7,857 nt of DNA from Chloroflexi bacterium UBA6265 (lineage in GTDB: Bacteria; Chloroflexota; Chloroflexia; Thermomicrobiales; UBA6265): assembly GCA_002440805.1 (NCBI GenBank), contig DJVD01000119.1:8533-16389 (forward strand), given 5' to 3'. Every line of letters starts with the position of its first letter. Positions within the stretch are counted from its first letter, which is position 1. Below are positions 1 to 5,978 of the stretch, in pieces. The position numbers and the translations under genes were made by a program. The notes below the pieces were generated by a model. That model was not told the origin of the DNA. It ran no database searches and saw nothing but the letters and a program-made list of their open reading frames with translations.

Positions 1-747
1 CTGATCGAGTTTGCCGGTAAGCAGCAGGACAACACGCACATTTCCCAGCAGGGCTGGAAGGATAGCTTCGATTCCCTCCACTTTGCCGATGGCCGGGAGG
101 TGAGTGGGCCCATCGCCCTCGTCGAGCCCCAGGCCTATATCTATGCCGCCTACGCGGGATACAGCCGCGCGCTGGAGCGCCGGGGCGAGGATGGCTCGGC
201 CTACGCCGCCAAAGCCGAGCGCATCCGGGATGCGATTGAAACCCAATTCTGGCTGGAGGATGCCGGCTTTTACGCCCAGGCACTGGATGGCAACAAGCAG
301 CCGGTGGATGCGATCAGTTCAAACGCCGGCCACGTGCTGTTCTGCGGTGTGGCCAGCCAGGAACATGCCGATCGGGTAGCCGAGCGCTTTGCCCGGCCCG
401 ATATGAATGGCGGCTGGGGCATTCGCACGCTGAGCGCAGACATGGCCACCTACAATCCGATGGCGTATCACAATGGCAGCGTTTGGCCGCACGATGTCAG
501 CCTGGCCATGAAAGGGTTGCATCACTACGGCCATCAGGACCAGGCGGCTACCATCGCACGACAATTGGTGAAACTGGCCAGCTATGATCCGCGATACCGA
601 CTTGCCGAGCTCTATAGCGGTTTTGCCGATACCGGCAACGGACCAGTGCCTTACCCGGTGAGCTGTTCGCCGCAGGCATGGGCGGCTGGTGCCGGCATGC
701 TGATCGCGCAGGTGCTTGGCGTAGAGCCAACGGAAACACCCGCCTAA
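1..747 (+). CDS. Glycogen debranching enzyme / amylo-alpha-1,6-glucosidase-type glycoside hydrolase, C-terminal part (5' end outside window)
   Basis: The frame is open from base 1 to the TAA at 745-747, giving 248 residues of the C-terminal (alpha/alpha)6-barrel region. Family hallmarks, numbered from the first codon in view, are QQGWKDS at 16-22, YNPMAYHNGSVWPHD at 151-165, AELYSG around 202-207 with an acidic residue (E203) that is a plausible catalytic or binding position, and YPVSCSPQAWAAGA just before the C-terminus. These match the GDE_C/COG3408 group, which hydrolyses alpha-1,6 branch linkages in glycogen or related alpha-glucans in the cytoplasm. A GTG at 100 could be read as a start, but the conserved WKDS motif lies upstream of it, so the gene begins left of the window. 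Related barrel families (GH15, GH63) share the fold, so the exact substrate is not certain. No partner gene follows: the next gene is 331 bases away and functionally different. Confidence 0.88.
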   Translation: MIEFAGKQQDNTHISQQGWKDSFDSLHFADGREVSGPIALVEPQAYIYAAYAGYSRALERRGEDGSAYAAKAERIRDAIETQFWLEDAGFYAQALDGNKQPVDAISSNAGHVLFCGVASQEHADRVAERFARPDMNGGWGIRTLSADMATYNPMAYHNGSVWPHDVSLAMKGLHHYGHQDQAATIARQLVKLASYDPRYRLAELYSGFADTGNGPVPYPVSCSPQAWAAGAGMLIAQVLGVEPTETPA

Positions 748-947
748 GGCCAAAGGCGTTGGCGGGATCGCGTCAGCACCTACGCGTCAACGTCCGGAAC
801 TCTCCCGAACGGTCCGTGTCCCGATGCAAGCAGTGCCAGGAATTGTTGACACGGTCCATTCGTGCCCGCCGCTTCTCGCAAGCTGGTGGAAATAACGTGG
901 TGGTATCGATTCTGCTACTGCACTACAGCGTCATCGTGTATGCTATT

Positions 948-971
948 ACCGTTCAACACAAGCGGTTTTTT
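948..971 (+). terminator. Weak rho-independent terminator candidate
   Basis: ACCG (948-951) pairs with CGGT (963-966), with two further A-T pairs inside a one-base bulge and a CAACAC loop. The right arm runs straight into six T residues (966-971). The stem is short, so strength is doubtful. It would end transcription reading through from the debranching gene before the TRAP operon. Confidence 0.3.
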
Positions 972-1033
972 GAGGCGCGGTAGCAGATAGGCTTCCGTTC
1001 CTCATCCAGCCAATTATAGGTTTCTGGCTCGAC

Positions 1034-1052
1034 GGTGCCGGCTGTCGGTACC
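1034..1052 (+). other. Stem-loop in the 5' leader of the TAXI gene
   Basis: GGTGCCG (1034-1040) pairs with CGGTACC (1046-1052) over seven pairs including one G-U, around the loop GCTGT. It ends 12 bases before the Shine-Dalgarno GGAGG (1065-1069). No T-run follows, so it is not a terminator. It could stabilise the leader or tune translation; function is inferred. Confidence 0.35.
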
Positions 1053-1078
1053 ACGCGTATTAACGGAGGGATGAACCC

Positions 1079-2101
1079 ATGCGTACGACTCGACGACAGT
1101 TAACACAGCTTCTGGCCGCAGGTGCCGTTGGTGCGGCCGTTATGCGCGTGCCATCTGCAGCCGCGCAGGATCGCAAGACCATCGCTACCGGTGGTACTGG
1201 CGGCGTGTATTACCCGTACGGTGGATCGCTGGCCAGTGTGCTCAGCAATGAAGTACCGGATACCGAATGGACTGCTGAGGAGACATCTGCCTCGGTGGAC
1301 AATATGTACCTGATCGAATCGGGCGATGCCGATCTGGCCTTCGTCCTTTCCGATACGGCCTACGATGCCGGCCAGGGAAACGCGCCGTTTGAAGCCCCGA
1401 TCGAGGCCTTCTCGCTGCTGACGTTGTACAACAACTACACCCATATCGTGGTCAATGCCGATGCCGGTATTGCCACGGTTGAAGATCTTGCCGGCAAGAA
1501 GGTCTCCGTCGGCTCGCCAGGCTCCGGTACCGAAGTGATCGCACTGCGAATCCTCGAAGCCGCTGGTGTTGGTGAGGACGATCTCTCCCGCGAGCAACTT
1601 GGCGCAGGCGAATCGGCTGGTGCCATGAAGGACGGCCTGATCGATGCCTTCTTCTGGAGCGGAGGTTTGCCGACCGCTGCCGTGGTCGATCTCACCGCCA
1701 CACCCAACCTGAACGTTGCCTTCCTCGCCTCGGATCAGTACCTTGATCAGCTCAAGGAAGCCCATGGCGAGTTCTACCAGGTAGCCAATATTCCTGCTGG
1801 CACGTATGGCGACGGCCAGGCCGAGGATATCCCGGTTGTCGTGGTGCCAAACGTGCTCGTCGCCTCTGGCGAAATGGATGAGCAGATGGCCTATGACATC
1901 ACCAAGGCTATCTTCGAAAATCAGGACACCCTGATTGCTGCAGCACCGTCGGCTGCCGAACTCACACTCGGTTCGGCCCAGTGCTCCCAGGCCTTGCCGT
2001 ACCATCCGGGCGCGCTTAAGTACCTTGAAGAGCAAGGGATTGCCGAAGGAACCTGTGAGGTTGGCGGCGGCGCCACACCGGAAGCCACACCGGCCGGATA
2101 G
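1079..2101 (+). CDS. TAXI family TRAP transporter solute-binding protein
   Basis: Extracytoplasmic ligand-binding subunit of a TAXI-type TRAP transporter, 340 residues, which passes its ligand to the permease encoded two genes downstream. The N-terminus is a probable Tat signal: TRRQLTQ with R5-R6, a hydrophobic stretch at about 11-22, and an AAA-Q cleavage site near residue 29; there is no lipobox cysteine. The mature protein starts with the TAXI hallmark ATGGTGGVYYPYGG (36-49), then GSPGSGTE (145-152) and DAFFWSGGLPTAAV (from 189). Cysteines C302 and C326 could form a disulfide. The tail GGGATPEATPAG looks disordered. The ATG at 1079 is chosen because GGAGG at 1065-1069 lies nine bases upstream and the signal peptide starts there. 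The ligand cannot be read from sequence; a crystallised Thermus TAXI protein holds glutamate/glutamine, which is only a hint. It is the first gene of the operon and is followed by a stem-loop. Confidence 0.93.
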   Translation: MRTTRRQLTQLLAAGAVGAAVMRVPSAAAQDRKTIATGGTGGVYYPYGGSLASVLSNEVPDTEWTAEETSASVDNMYLIESGDADLAFVLSDTAYDAGQGNAPFEAPIEAFSLLTLYNNYTHIVVNADAGIATVEDLAGKKVSVGSPGSGTEVIALRILEAAGVGEDDLSREQLGAGESAGAMKDGLIDAFFWSGGLPTAAVVDLTATPNLNVAFLASDQYLDQLKEAHGEFYQVANIPAGTYGDGQAEDIPVVVVPNVLVASGEMDEQMAYDITKAIFENQDTLIAAAPSAAELTLGSAQCSQALPYHPGALKYLEEQGIAEGTCEVGGGATPEATPAG

Positions 2102-2112
2102 TGTTTCGTGAG

Positions 2113-2140
2113 CCGGGGAGGGGAGTATTCTTCTCCCCGG
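2113..2140 (+). terminator. Intercistronic GC-rich stem-loop after the TAXI gene (attenuator or mRNA-stability hairpin)
   Basis: CCGGGGAG (2113-2120) is perfectly complementary to CTCCCCGG (2133-2140) with a 12-base loop. A competing register pairs GGGGAG (2120-2125) with CTCCCC (2133-2138) around a 7-base loop. Only TTT follows, so full termination is unlikely. It sits 12 bases after the TAXI stop, before the DUF1850 gene. This suggests partial termination or 3'-end protection that keeps the binding protein more abundant than the permease, a common arrangement in binding-protein-dependent operons. Confidence 0.6.
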
Positions 2141-2151
2141 TTTGCGACCGC

Positions 2152-2160
2152 GGGAGAGGA
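2152..2160 (+). promoter_or_regulatory. Ribosome binding site of the DUF1850 gene
   Basis: The purine run GGGAGAGGA precedes the ATG at 2172 by 11 bases. The alternative ATG at 2160 overlaps this run, and the TTG at 2142 has none upstream. This favours 2172, although the spacing is slightly long. Confidence 0.55.
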
Positions 2161-2171
2161 TGCCGGCACCC

Positions 2172-2648
2172 ATGCGACGAGCAGCTCTGCTGATTGGTGT
2201 GCTGCTTATCGTGATGGCACCGGCACTCCTTGCCCCGTCGGCCCGCTCGGTGCAGGTGCGTACCGAAACGGGAGTGCTGGTTTGGTGCGCTGCCGTGGAT
2301 ACCGATGACGTGATGCAATTACAGTTCACGCATTCGATGTTCGGGGGGTATGTGCGCGAACAATGGCGCATCACCCCGGATCGTCGCCTCGAGCGGGTGC
2401 GGATTGTCACTGAAAATGCCGCTGCCGCCGAGTATTACGCCACCGATGGCAGTAGTTACCTCGCCACCGATGGCTATGTGGTGCCGGGTGACCCGATGGT
2501 GCGCAGCCGCCTTGTTGTGCGGGTGAACAGTCGTGGCAATCACGTGCTTTCGGTCGGCGGGAACTCCGCCCACCTGGCCGATTTACTGCCGACGAGTACC
2601 CAGGTGCATATTTCGGTCGAGCCAACCGATTGCGATCATCCAGGTTAA
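2172..2648 (+). CDS. DUF1850 domain protein, TRAP-transporter-associated
   Basis: Small exported or membrane-anchored protein of 158 residues. Its N-terminus MRRAALLIGVLLIVMAP is a signal peptide or signal anchor. The domain resembles DUF1850: a beta-rich region with the FTHS motif (F52-S55), then VREQW (61-65), matching the family's H-S...V-E-W pattern. Two cysteines, C39 (VWCAAVD) and C154 (near the C-terminus), are outside the membrane and could pair. DUF1850 genes are often found between or beside TAXI binding-protein and fused TRAP permease genes, but no biochemical role is established to my knowledge, so a function as accessory subunit is inference. It lies 70 bases after the TAXI gene and 26 before the permease, so it is probably co-transcribed. 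Starts at 2142 (TTG) and 2160 (ATG) are in frame, but 2172 fits the ribosome binding site and gives a standard signal peptide. A 13-base direct repeat encodes a doubled ATDG motif. Confidence 0.8.
   Translation: MRRAALLIGVLLIVMAPALLAPSARSVQVRTETGVLVWCAAVDTDDVMQLQFTHSMFGGYVREQWRITPDRRLERVRIVTENAAAAEYYATDGSSYLATDGYVVPGDPMVRSRLVVRVNSRGNHVLSVGGNSAHLADLLPTSTQVHISVEPTDCDHPG
2438..2474 (+). repeat. 13-base direct repeat inside the DUF1850 gene
   Basis: CGCCACCGATGGC occurs at 2438-2450 and again at 2462-2474. The 24-base period keeps frame, so the protein has ATDG twice, eight residues apart (YATDGSSYLATDG). This could be a small in-frame duplication or a beta-hairpin repeat. Confidence 0.75.
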
Positions 2649-2656
2649 CACGTCCC

Positions 2657-2664
2657 GGAAAGGA
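2657..2664 (+). promoter_or_regulatory. Ribosome binding site of the TRAP permease gene
   Basis: GGAAAGGA lies ten bases before the ATG at 2675 and in the gap after the DUF1850 stop. It selects 2675 over the in-frame TTG at 2630, which would overlap the upstream gene and has no such site. Confidence 0.6.
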
Positions 2665-2674
2665 CCCTATCCTC

Positions 2675-4711
2675 ATGTCCGAATCGTCGGAAACGCGGCA
2701 CACCAAGGTCGCGAATGCCACGGAACCCGTGGAACATGTCGAGCCCGAGTTCGAGGAAACGGTCGATACCCAGGCCCTGATTGAGGAGTTCGAATCAGAG
2801 CTTCCCACGCGATCGTTCACCGGTATGATCGCCTGGCTGGTTGGCACATTCGCAGTGCTCATCTCCATATTTGCGCTGGCTAAAACGCAGGTGGTGATCC
2901 CTACCCAGGCCTATCGGGTGGCGTTCCTCGGCGCAGCATTGGCGCTCACGTACCTGATGTACCCCTGGCGCAAGGAGGCTGCTCGCACGCCGCATATCCT
3001 TGATGCCATTAGTTCCATTGTGTTGGCCATCCTTTCCATTGTGGCATCGGCGTATCCCTTTGTGGTGGGCTTTGATGCGTTCCTCCGGCGTTCGGTGCGG
3101 CCCACAGAAACCGATGTGCTGATGGGCCTGTTGCTGATCATCCTCACGCTCGAAGCCACCCGTCGTACCGTCGGCTGGATTTTGCCTGCGTTCGCTGCGG
3201 CACTCCTGGCATACGCCCACTGGGGATATATGTTGCCGGGCGATTGGGGACACCGCGGCTACGATATCGAACGCATCGTCGGGCATATGTATATCGATGT
3301 GAAAGGGATTTATGGGACGGCCCTCGATGTGGCTGCCACCTATATCGTGCTCTTCACCATTTACGGCGCTGTGCTGGAGTTCTCGGGAGCAGGCAAGTTC
3401 TTCCTCGATTTCTCGTTCGCCGCTACCGGTCGCAAGGCAAGTGGAGCGGGTCGTACGGCCACGGTCGCCGGCTTCCTGCTCGGTACCGTTTCCGGATCTG
3501 GCGTGGCCACCACGGTCACCCTTGGTTCCGTGGCGTGGCCGATGTTGCGCAAGGCCGGTTACGACCGGGAATCCGCCGGTGCGGTGCTCTCCGCCGGTGG
3601 TATCGGCGCGATTTTGTCGCCCCCCACGCTCGGAGCTGCGGCGTTTATCATCGCCGAGTACCTGCAGATCTCGTATTTGGAGGTGCTCAAGCTCGCGACG
3701 ATCCCCACAATTCTCTATTACCTCTGTATCTTCCTGATGATCGAACTCGATTCCCGCAAGCTGCGCACCAAAGCGGTGGTGATTGAAACGCTGCCAGCGA
3801 AAACCCTGGCCAAGCGCTACTGGTATCACTTCACCAGCCTGCTGGCGATTGTGGCGCTGATGGCCTATGGCTATACGCCATTCAAGGCCGTGGTGTACTC
3901 CACCGCGATTGCCTTCCTGCTCAGTTTCCTGAGGCGAGAGACGGCGATGACGCCCAAACGCACCTGGGATGCGTTACGGGCCGGCTCCGTCGGCACCTTG
4001 AGTGTTGCCAGCACCTGTGCTACCGCCGGTCTGATCGTGGGCGTGATGACGCTCACCGGCCTCGGCCTGAAAATGAGCGACCTCATTGTCGATCTCGCCA
4101 ACGAAACGCTGATCCTGAGCATTATCTATTCGGCGTTGGCCGTGTGGATTCTCGGGTTGGCCGTGCCGGTCACCGCCAGTTACATCATCGCGGCGGCAAT
4201 CATCGCCCCGGCATTGGTGGCCATGGATGTGCCACTGGTGGCGGTGCATATGTTCATCTTCTATTACGCCGTGCTCAGCGAGGTAAGCCCGCCGACCGCG
4301 CTGGCACCGTTCGCGGCAAGTGCGATCACGGGTGGTAACCCGTTCAAGACGATGATGATTACGTGGAAATACACGCTGCCCGCGTTTGTGGTGCCATTCA
4401 TGTTCACACTGGATGTGGATAACGGCGTCAACCTGCTCATGCTTGGCAGCTGGCCCGATATCGTGCTGAGCACCATTACCGCCTGCTTCGCGATCGTGGC
4501 GCTGGTTGCCGGCGTGGGTGGCTGGATATTCCGGCAAGCCAACATCGTCGAGCGGGCACTGATGATCGTGGCGGCCGGGTTCCTCTTCTACACCGGCCCG
4601 ATGCAGGATGCAATTGGCCTCGGATTCTTCGCCGCTGCGGTCGGGTTGCACTGGGTGCGTACCCGGGACGCGCGGGACGATGATACGCCGGTTGTGACGG
4701 TCGCCTCGTAA
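2675..4711 (+). CDS. TRAP transporter fused permease subunit (4TM/12TM, DctQM-like)
   Basis: Integral membrane permease, 678 residues, joining the small (DctQ-like) and large (DctM-like) TRAP subunits in one chain. It uses an ion gradient to import the ligand delivered by the TAXI protein. After an acidic soluble N-tail (about 1-47) come small-subunit helices, with LEATRRTVGW around 159-168, a sequence typical of the fused family. The large-subunit part has the two internal-repeat signatures: GTVSGSGVATTVTLGS from 270, with ILSPPTLGAAAF (SPP at 315-317), and later SEVSPPTALAPFAA (SPP at 538-540) followed by PFMF. These re-entrant regions form the ion and substrate sites in characterised TRAP proteins. 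The length is usual for the fused type. It is the third and last gene of the operon and ends just before a strong hairpin. The driving ion (Na+ or H+) cannot be read from sequence. Confidence 0.94.
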   Translation: MSESSETRHTKVANATEPVEHVEPEFEETVDTQALIEEFESELPTRSFTGMIAWLVGTFAVLISIFALAKTQVVIPTQAYRVAFLGAALALTYLMYPWRKEAARTPHILDAISSIVLAILSIVASAYPFVVGFDAFLRRSVRPTETDVLMGLLLIILTLEATRRTVGWILPAFAAALLAYAHWGYMLPGDWGHRGYDIERIVGHMYIDVKGIYGTALDVAATYIVLFTIYGAVLEFSGAGKFFLDFSFAATGRKASGAGRTATVAGFLLGTVSGSGVATTVTLGSVAWPMLRKAGYDRESAGAVLSAGGIGAILSPPTLGAAAFIIAEYLQISYLEVLKLATIPTILYYLCIFLMIELDSRKLRTKAVVIETLPAKTLAKRYWYHFTSLLAIVALMAYGYTPFKAVVYSTAIAFLLSFLRRETAMTPKRTWDALRAGSVGTLSVASTCATAGLIVGVMTLTGLGLKMSDLIVDLANETLILSIIYSALAVWILGLAVPVTASYIIAAAIIAPALVAMDVPLVAVHMFIFYYAVLSEVSPPTALAPFAASAITGGNPFKTMMITWKYTLPAFVVPFMFTLDVDNGVNLLMLGSWPDIVLSTITACFAIVALVAGVGGWIFRQANIVERALMIVAAGFLFYTGPMQDAIGLGFFAAAVGLHWVRTRDARDDDTPVVTVAS

Positions 4712-4717
4712 ACGACA

Positions 4718-4747
4718 ATCGGCCCGGATCATTCGATCCGGGCCGAT
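4718..4747. terminator. Bidirectional terminator hairpin between convergent genes
   Basis: ATCGGCCCGGATC (4718-4730) and GATCCGGGCCGAT (4735-4747) are perfect complements over 13 bases with the 4-base loop ATTC. It lies six bases after the TRAP permease stop and nine bases from the stress protein stop on the other strand. T-runs on both sides are weak, so it may act partly by blocking read-through and protecting 3' ends. Confidence 0.8.
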
Positions 4748-4756
4748 ACGTTGCAT

Positions 4757-5689
4757 CTACTCGGCGGTATCCTCGAAGCCTCGTTCCAGGAATACCGGAC
4801 ATGGCGCTTCCCGGATCAGTTTCTCGGCGACCGATCCCAGCGCCCAGCGCTTGTAGCCACCCTGGCCGCGGCTGGTAATCACCAGGATGTCGTCTACGTC
4901 TACCGCCCACATCAGCGTAAACGGCACCGATCCTTCTACCAGTTCGGTGGTGACATTACTGTACTCCGCTTCAACTTCGGCCTTGCGCGCGTCCAGGTAG
5001 GCATTTGCCTCATTGCGTACACGGTTGAGCGTTTTATCGTACAGCTCAGGATCCATCTCAGTGGGGGCCACCCATTCGCTCTGTTCCGATCTCAGTTCAC
5101 GCAGGGCGACCTTAACATCCTGCAGGCCGACACTGCGGAGCAGTACGAGTGGCAATTGCAGTGCCGATGCCAACCGGGTTGAGGCTGCGATCCCACGCTC
5201 GGCGATTTCGCTCCCATCCAGGGCGCACAGGATCCGATCGGGCACCTTCGGGCTGCGCGTGAGTTCGCCCACCCGCACCAGCAGGGTCGGGGTGGTACCG
5301 TGCCGCACCACGCGATCGGCCATGCTGCCGAACACGACCCGCCCGGCGGCGCCACGACCGTGCGTCATCATCACAATCATGTCAGCCTCTTCGCCGGCGC
5401 GGATAATTTCCTCGGCCACATCGCCTATGCGAATATCCACACTCACCGTGCGCTCGGGCGTGCGCATCTCCTCGGCCATCTGCTCCATTTGCTCACCGAG
5501 TGTGAGTTCGGTGCGGGCGCTGTCGCGGCGCAGGATCCAGTCCGGCACGATCACTTCGCGATCGACCATCACATGCAGCAACACCAGTTCGCGCGAGGGA
5601 ATGCGAGCCGCGTAGCTCAGCGCAGCGCGGCTGGGCTCGGATCCGTCCAGCGGGACAATGATGCGGTTGTAAATATGAGGCGTTGTCAT
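4757..5689 (-). CDS. Tandem-domain universal stress protein (UspA family)
   Basis: Cytoplasmic protein of 310 residues with two UspA domains, about 7-139 and 151-302. Each starts with the beta1 motif (VPLDGS with D15; ALDGS with D158). Each ends with a nucleotide-loop signature: THGRGAAGRVVFGS (109-122) and SRGQGGYKRWALGS (273-286). Both keep the G-9x-G-S part of the ATP-binding pattern, but the first glycine of the full G-2x-G-9x-G-S is replaced (M in domain 1, T in domain 2), so ATP binding is likely but not certain. The start at 5689 is chosen because AAGGAGG lies five bases upstream; an in-frame ATG at 5737 would add 16 residues but has no such site and lies about where transcription would begin. 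It is convergent with the TRAP operon and divergent from the ABC permease genes. Such proteins act in stress survival or bind and modulate transporters, as TeaD does with TeaABC; a link here is inference. Confidence 0.92.
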   Translation of the reverse strand: MTTPHIYNRIIVPLDGSEPSRAALSYAARIPSRELVLLHVMVDREVIVPDWILRRDSARTELTLGEQMEQMAEEMRTPERTVSVDIRIGDVAEEIIRAGEEADMIVMMTHGRGAAGRVVFGSMADRVVRHGTTPTLLVRVGELTRSPKVPDRILCALDGSEIAERGIAASTRLASALQLPLVLLRSVGLQDVKVALRELRSEQSEWVAPTEMDPELYDKTLNRVRNEANAYLDARKAEVEAEYSNVTTELVEGSVPFTLMWAVDVDDILVITSRGQGGYKRWALGSVAEKLIREAPCPVFLERGFEDTAE

Positions 5690-5694
5690 GGCAA

Positions 5695-5701
5695 CCTCCT
5701 T
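5695..5701 (-). promoter_or_regulatory. Strong ribosome binding site of the universal stress protein gene
   Basis: Read on the minus strand, AAGGAGG ends five bases before the ATG at 5689. It is a near-perfect match to the anti-Shine-Dalgarno and fixes the start codon. Confidence 0.85.
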
Positions 5702-5739
5702 TGTGAATCGTGGCGGTATGACGCCTTCTGTATACATCC

Positions 5740-5769
5740 ATGATACGGCTGAAACCCGGAAAGTATCGA
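5740..5769 (-). promoter_or_regulatory. Promoter candidate for the universal stress protein gene
   Basis: On the minus strand TCGATA (5769-5764, four of six to TTGACA) is followed after 18 bases by TATCAT (5745-5740, five of six to TATAAT). Transcription would start near 5733, giving a leader of about 44 bases with a small GGCG/CGCC hairpin (5712-5725). An imperfect inverted repeat (5730-5746) overlaps the -10. Confidence 0.35.
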
Positions 5770-5822
5770 GCGTATTTCGCCCAATTCTCCTGAATTTTGC
5801 TACAGTTCCGGCACTACGAGGT

Positions 5823-5853
5823 CAAACTGCAAGTGTATTCACCACGCAGTTTG
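5823..5853. promoter_or_regulatory. Inverted repeat, candidate operator upstream of the ABC permease operon
   Basis: CAAACTGC (5823-5830) and GCAGTTTG (5846-5853) are perfect complements separated by 15 bases, so equivalent positions in the two half-sites are about two helical turns apart. Inside, GTG (5833-5835) and CAC (5840-5842) form a smaller dyad around TATT. The right half lies directly before the -10 element at 5857-5862, as expected for a repressor site. An RNA hairpin is an alternative if transcription starts further upstream. Confidence 0.45.
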
Positions 5854-5856
5854 CTT

Positions 5857-5862
5857 TATGAT
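5857..5862 (+). promoter_or_regulatory. -10 element candidate for the ABC permease operon
   Basis: TATGAT matches five of six bases of TATAAT. No good -35 is seen at 16-18 bases upstream (the sequence there is around TGTATT), which would fit an activator- or repressor-controlled promoter. A start near 5869 would give a leader of about 110 bases before the ATG at 5979. Confidence 0.3.
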
Positions 5863-5978
5863 TGCGCTACTGGACGGAGCAGCCCCTCAGTGCTGCGAGA
5901 AACTGATGATCCTCGGGTGGGGTGGTGCAGTGGAGTCCATCGCAATCACAGTCAGTTCTATGAGAAGGGTTAATCGCT

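Larger units (their letters stand above)
748..1078. other. Non-coding gap between the debranching gene and the TAXI-TRAP operon
   Basis: No convincing gene is present. An open frame crossing 678-983 overlaps the debranching gene, has no family-like content and is not believed. The gap contains a weak terminator-like hairpin (948-971), a leader hairpin close to the next start (1034-1052), and a 7-base direct repeat CGCGTCA at 769-775 and 783-789. A perfect TTGACA at 846-851 has no matching -10 at normal spacing. The AT-rich ATTATAGG at 1013-1020 is the best -10-like stretch before the TRAP operon, but its -35 is poor. The operon promoter probably lies here, but I cannot place it firmly. Confidence 0.6.

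Noticed and set aside
739..766. CCCGCC/GGCGGG pairing around the debranching gene stop codon as a terminator
   Set aside because: The 16-base loop, only 6 pairs and no T-run make it weak.
846..851. Perfect TTGACA in the gap before the TRAP operon
   Set aside because: The bases 16-18 further on are GC-rich with no -10-like sequence, so it is unlikely to be a promoter by itself.
678..983. A 101-codon plus-strand open frame reaching into the 748-1078 gap
   Set aside because: It starts inside the debranching gene, has no ribosome binding site or domain, and its end runs through the terminator-like hairpin.
1100..2410. A 436-codon open frame on the minus strand opposite the TAXI and DUF1850 genes
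   Set aside because: It is antisense to two recognised genes, crosses their boundary and the intercistronic hairpin, and its translation is rich in Arg/Gly/His with no family motif. It is a codon-bias shadow.
2795..3829. A 344-codon open frame on the minus strand inside the TRAP permease
   Set aside because: Its hydrophilic, His/Arg/Gly-rich translation is the typical antisense mirror of a membrane protein. No ribosome binding site or motif was seen.
3974..4756. A 260-codon open frame on the minus strand over the end of the TRAP permease
   Set aside because: It is antisense to the permease, spans the terminator hairpin and has no recognisable domain.
5013..5615. A 200-codon plus-strand open frame opposite the universal stress protein
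   Set aside because: Its Ser/Arg/Thr-rich low-complexity translation is antisense to a clearly conserved two-domain protein.
5689..5737. Longer start for the universal stress protein at the ATG at 5737
   Set aside because: The extra 16 residues are not domain-like, the ribosome binding site AAGGAGG belongs to the ATG at 5689, and the likely transcription start is near 5733.
5912..5934. G-rich stretch in the ABC operon leader as a G-quadruplex or riboswitch
   Set aside because: Only two-G tracts are available on most sides, and no riboswitch pattern is recognisable.
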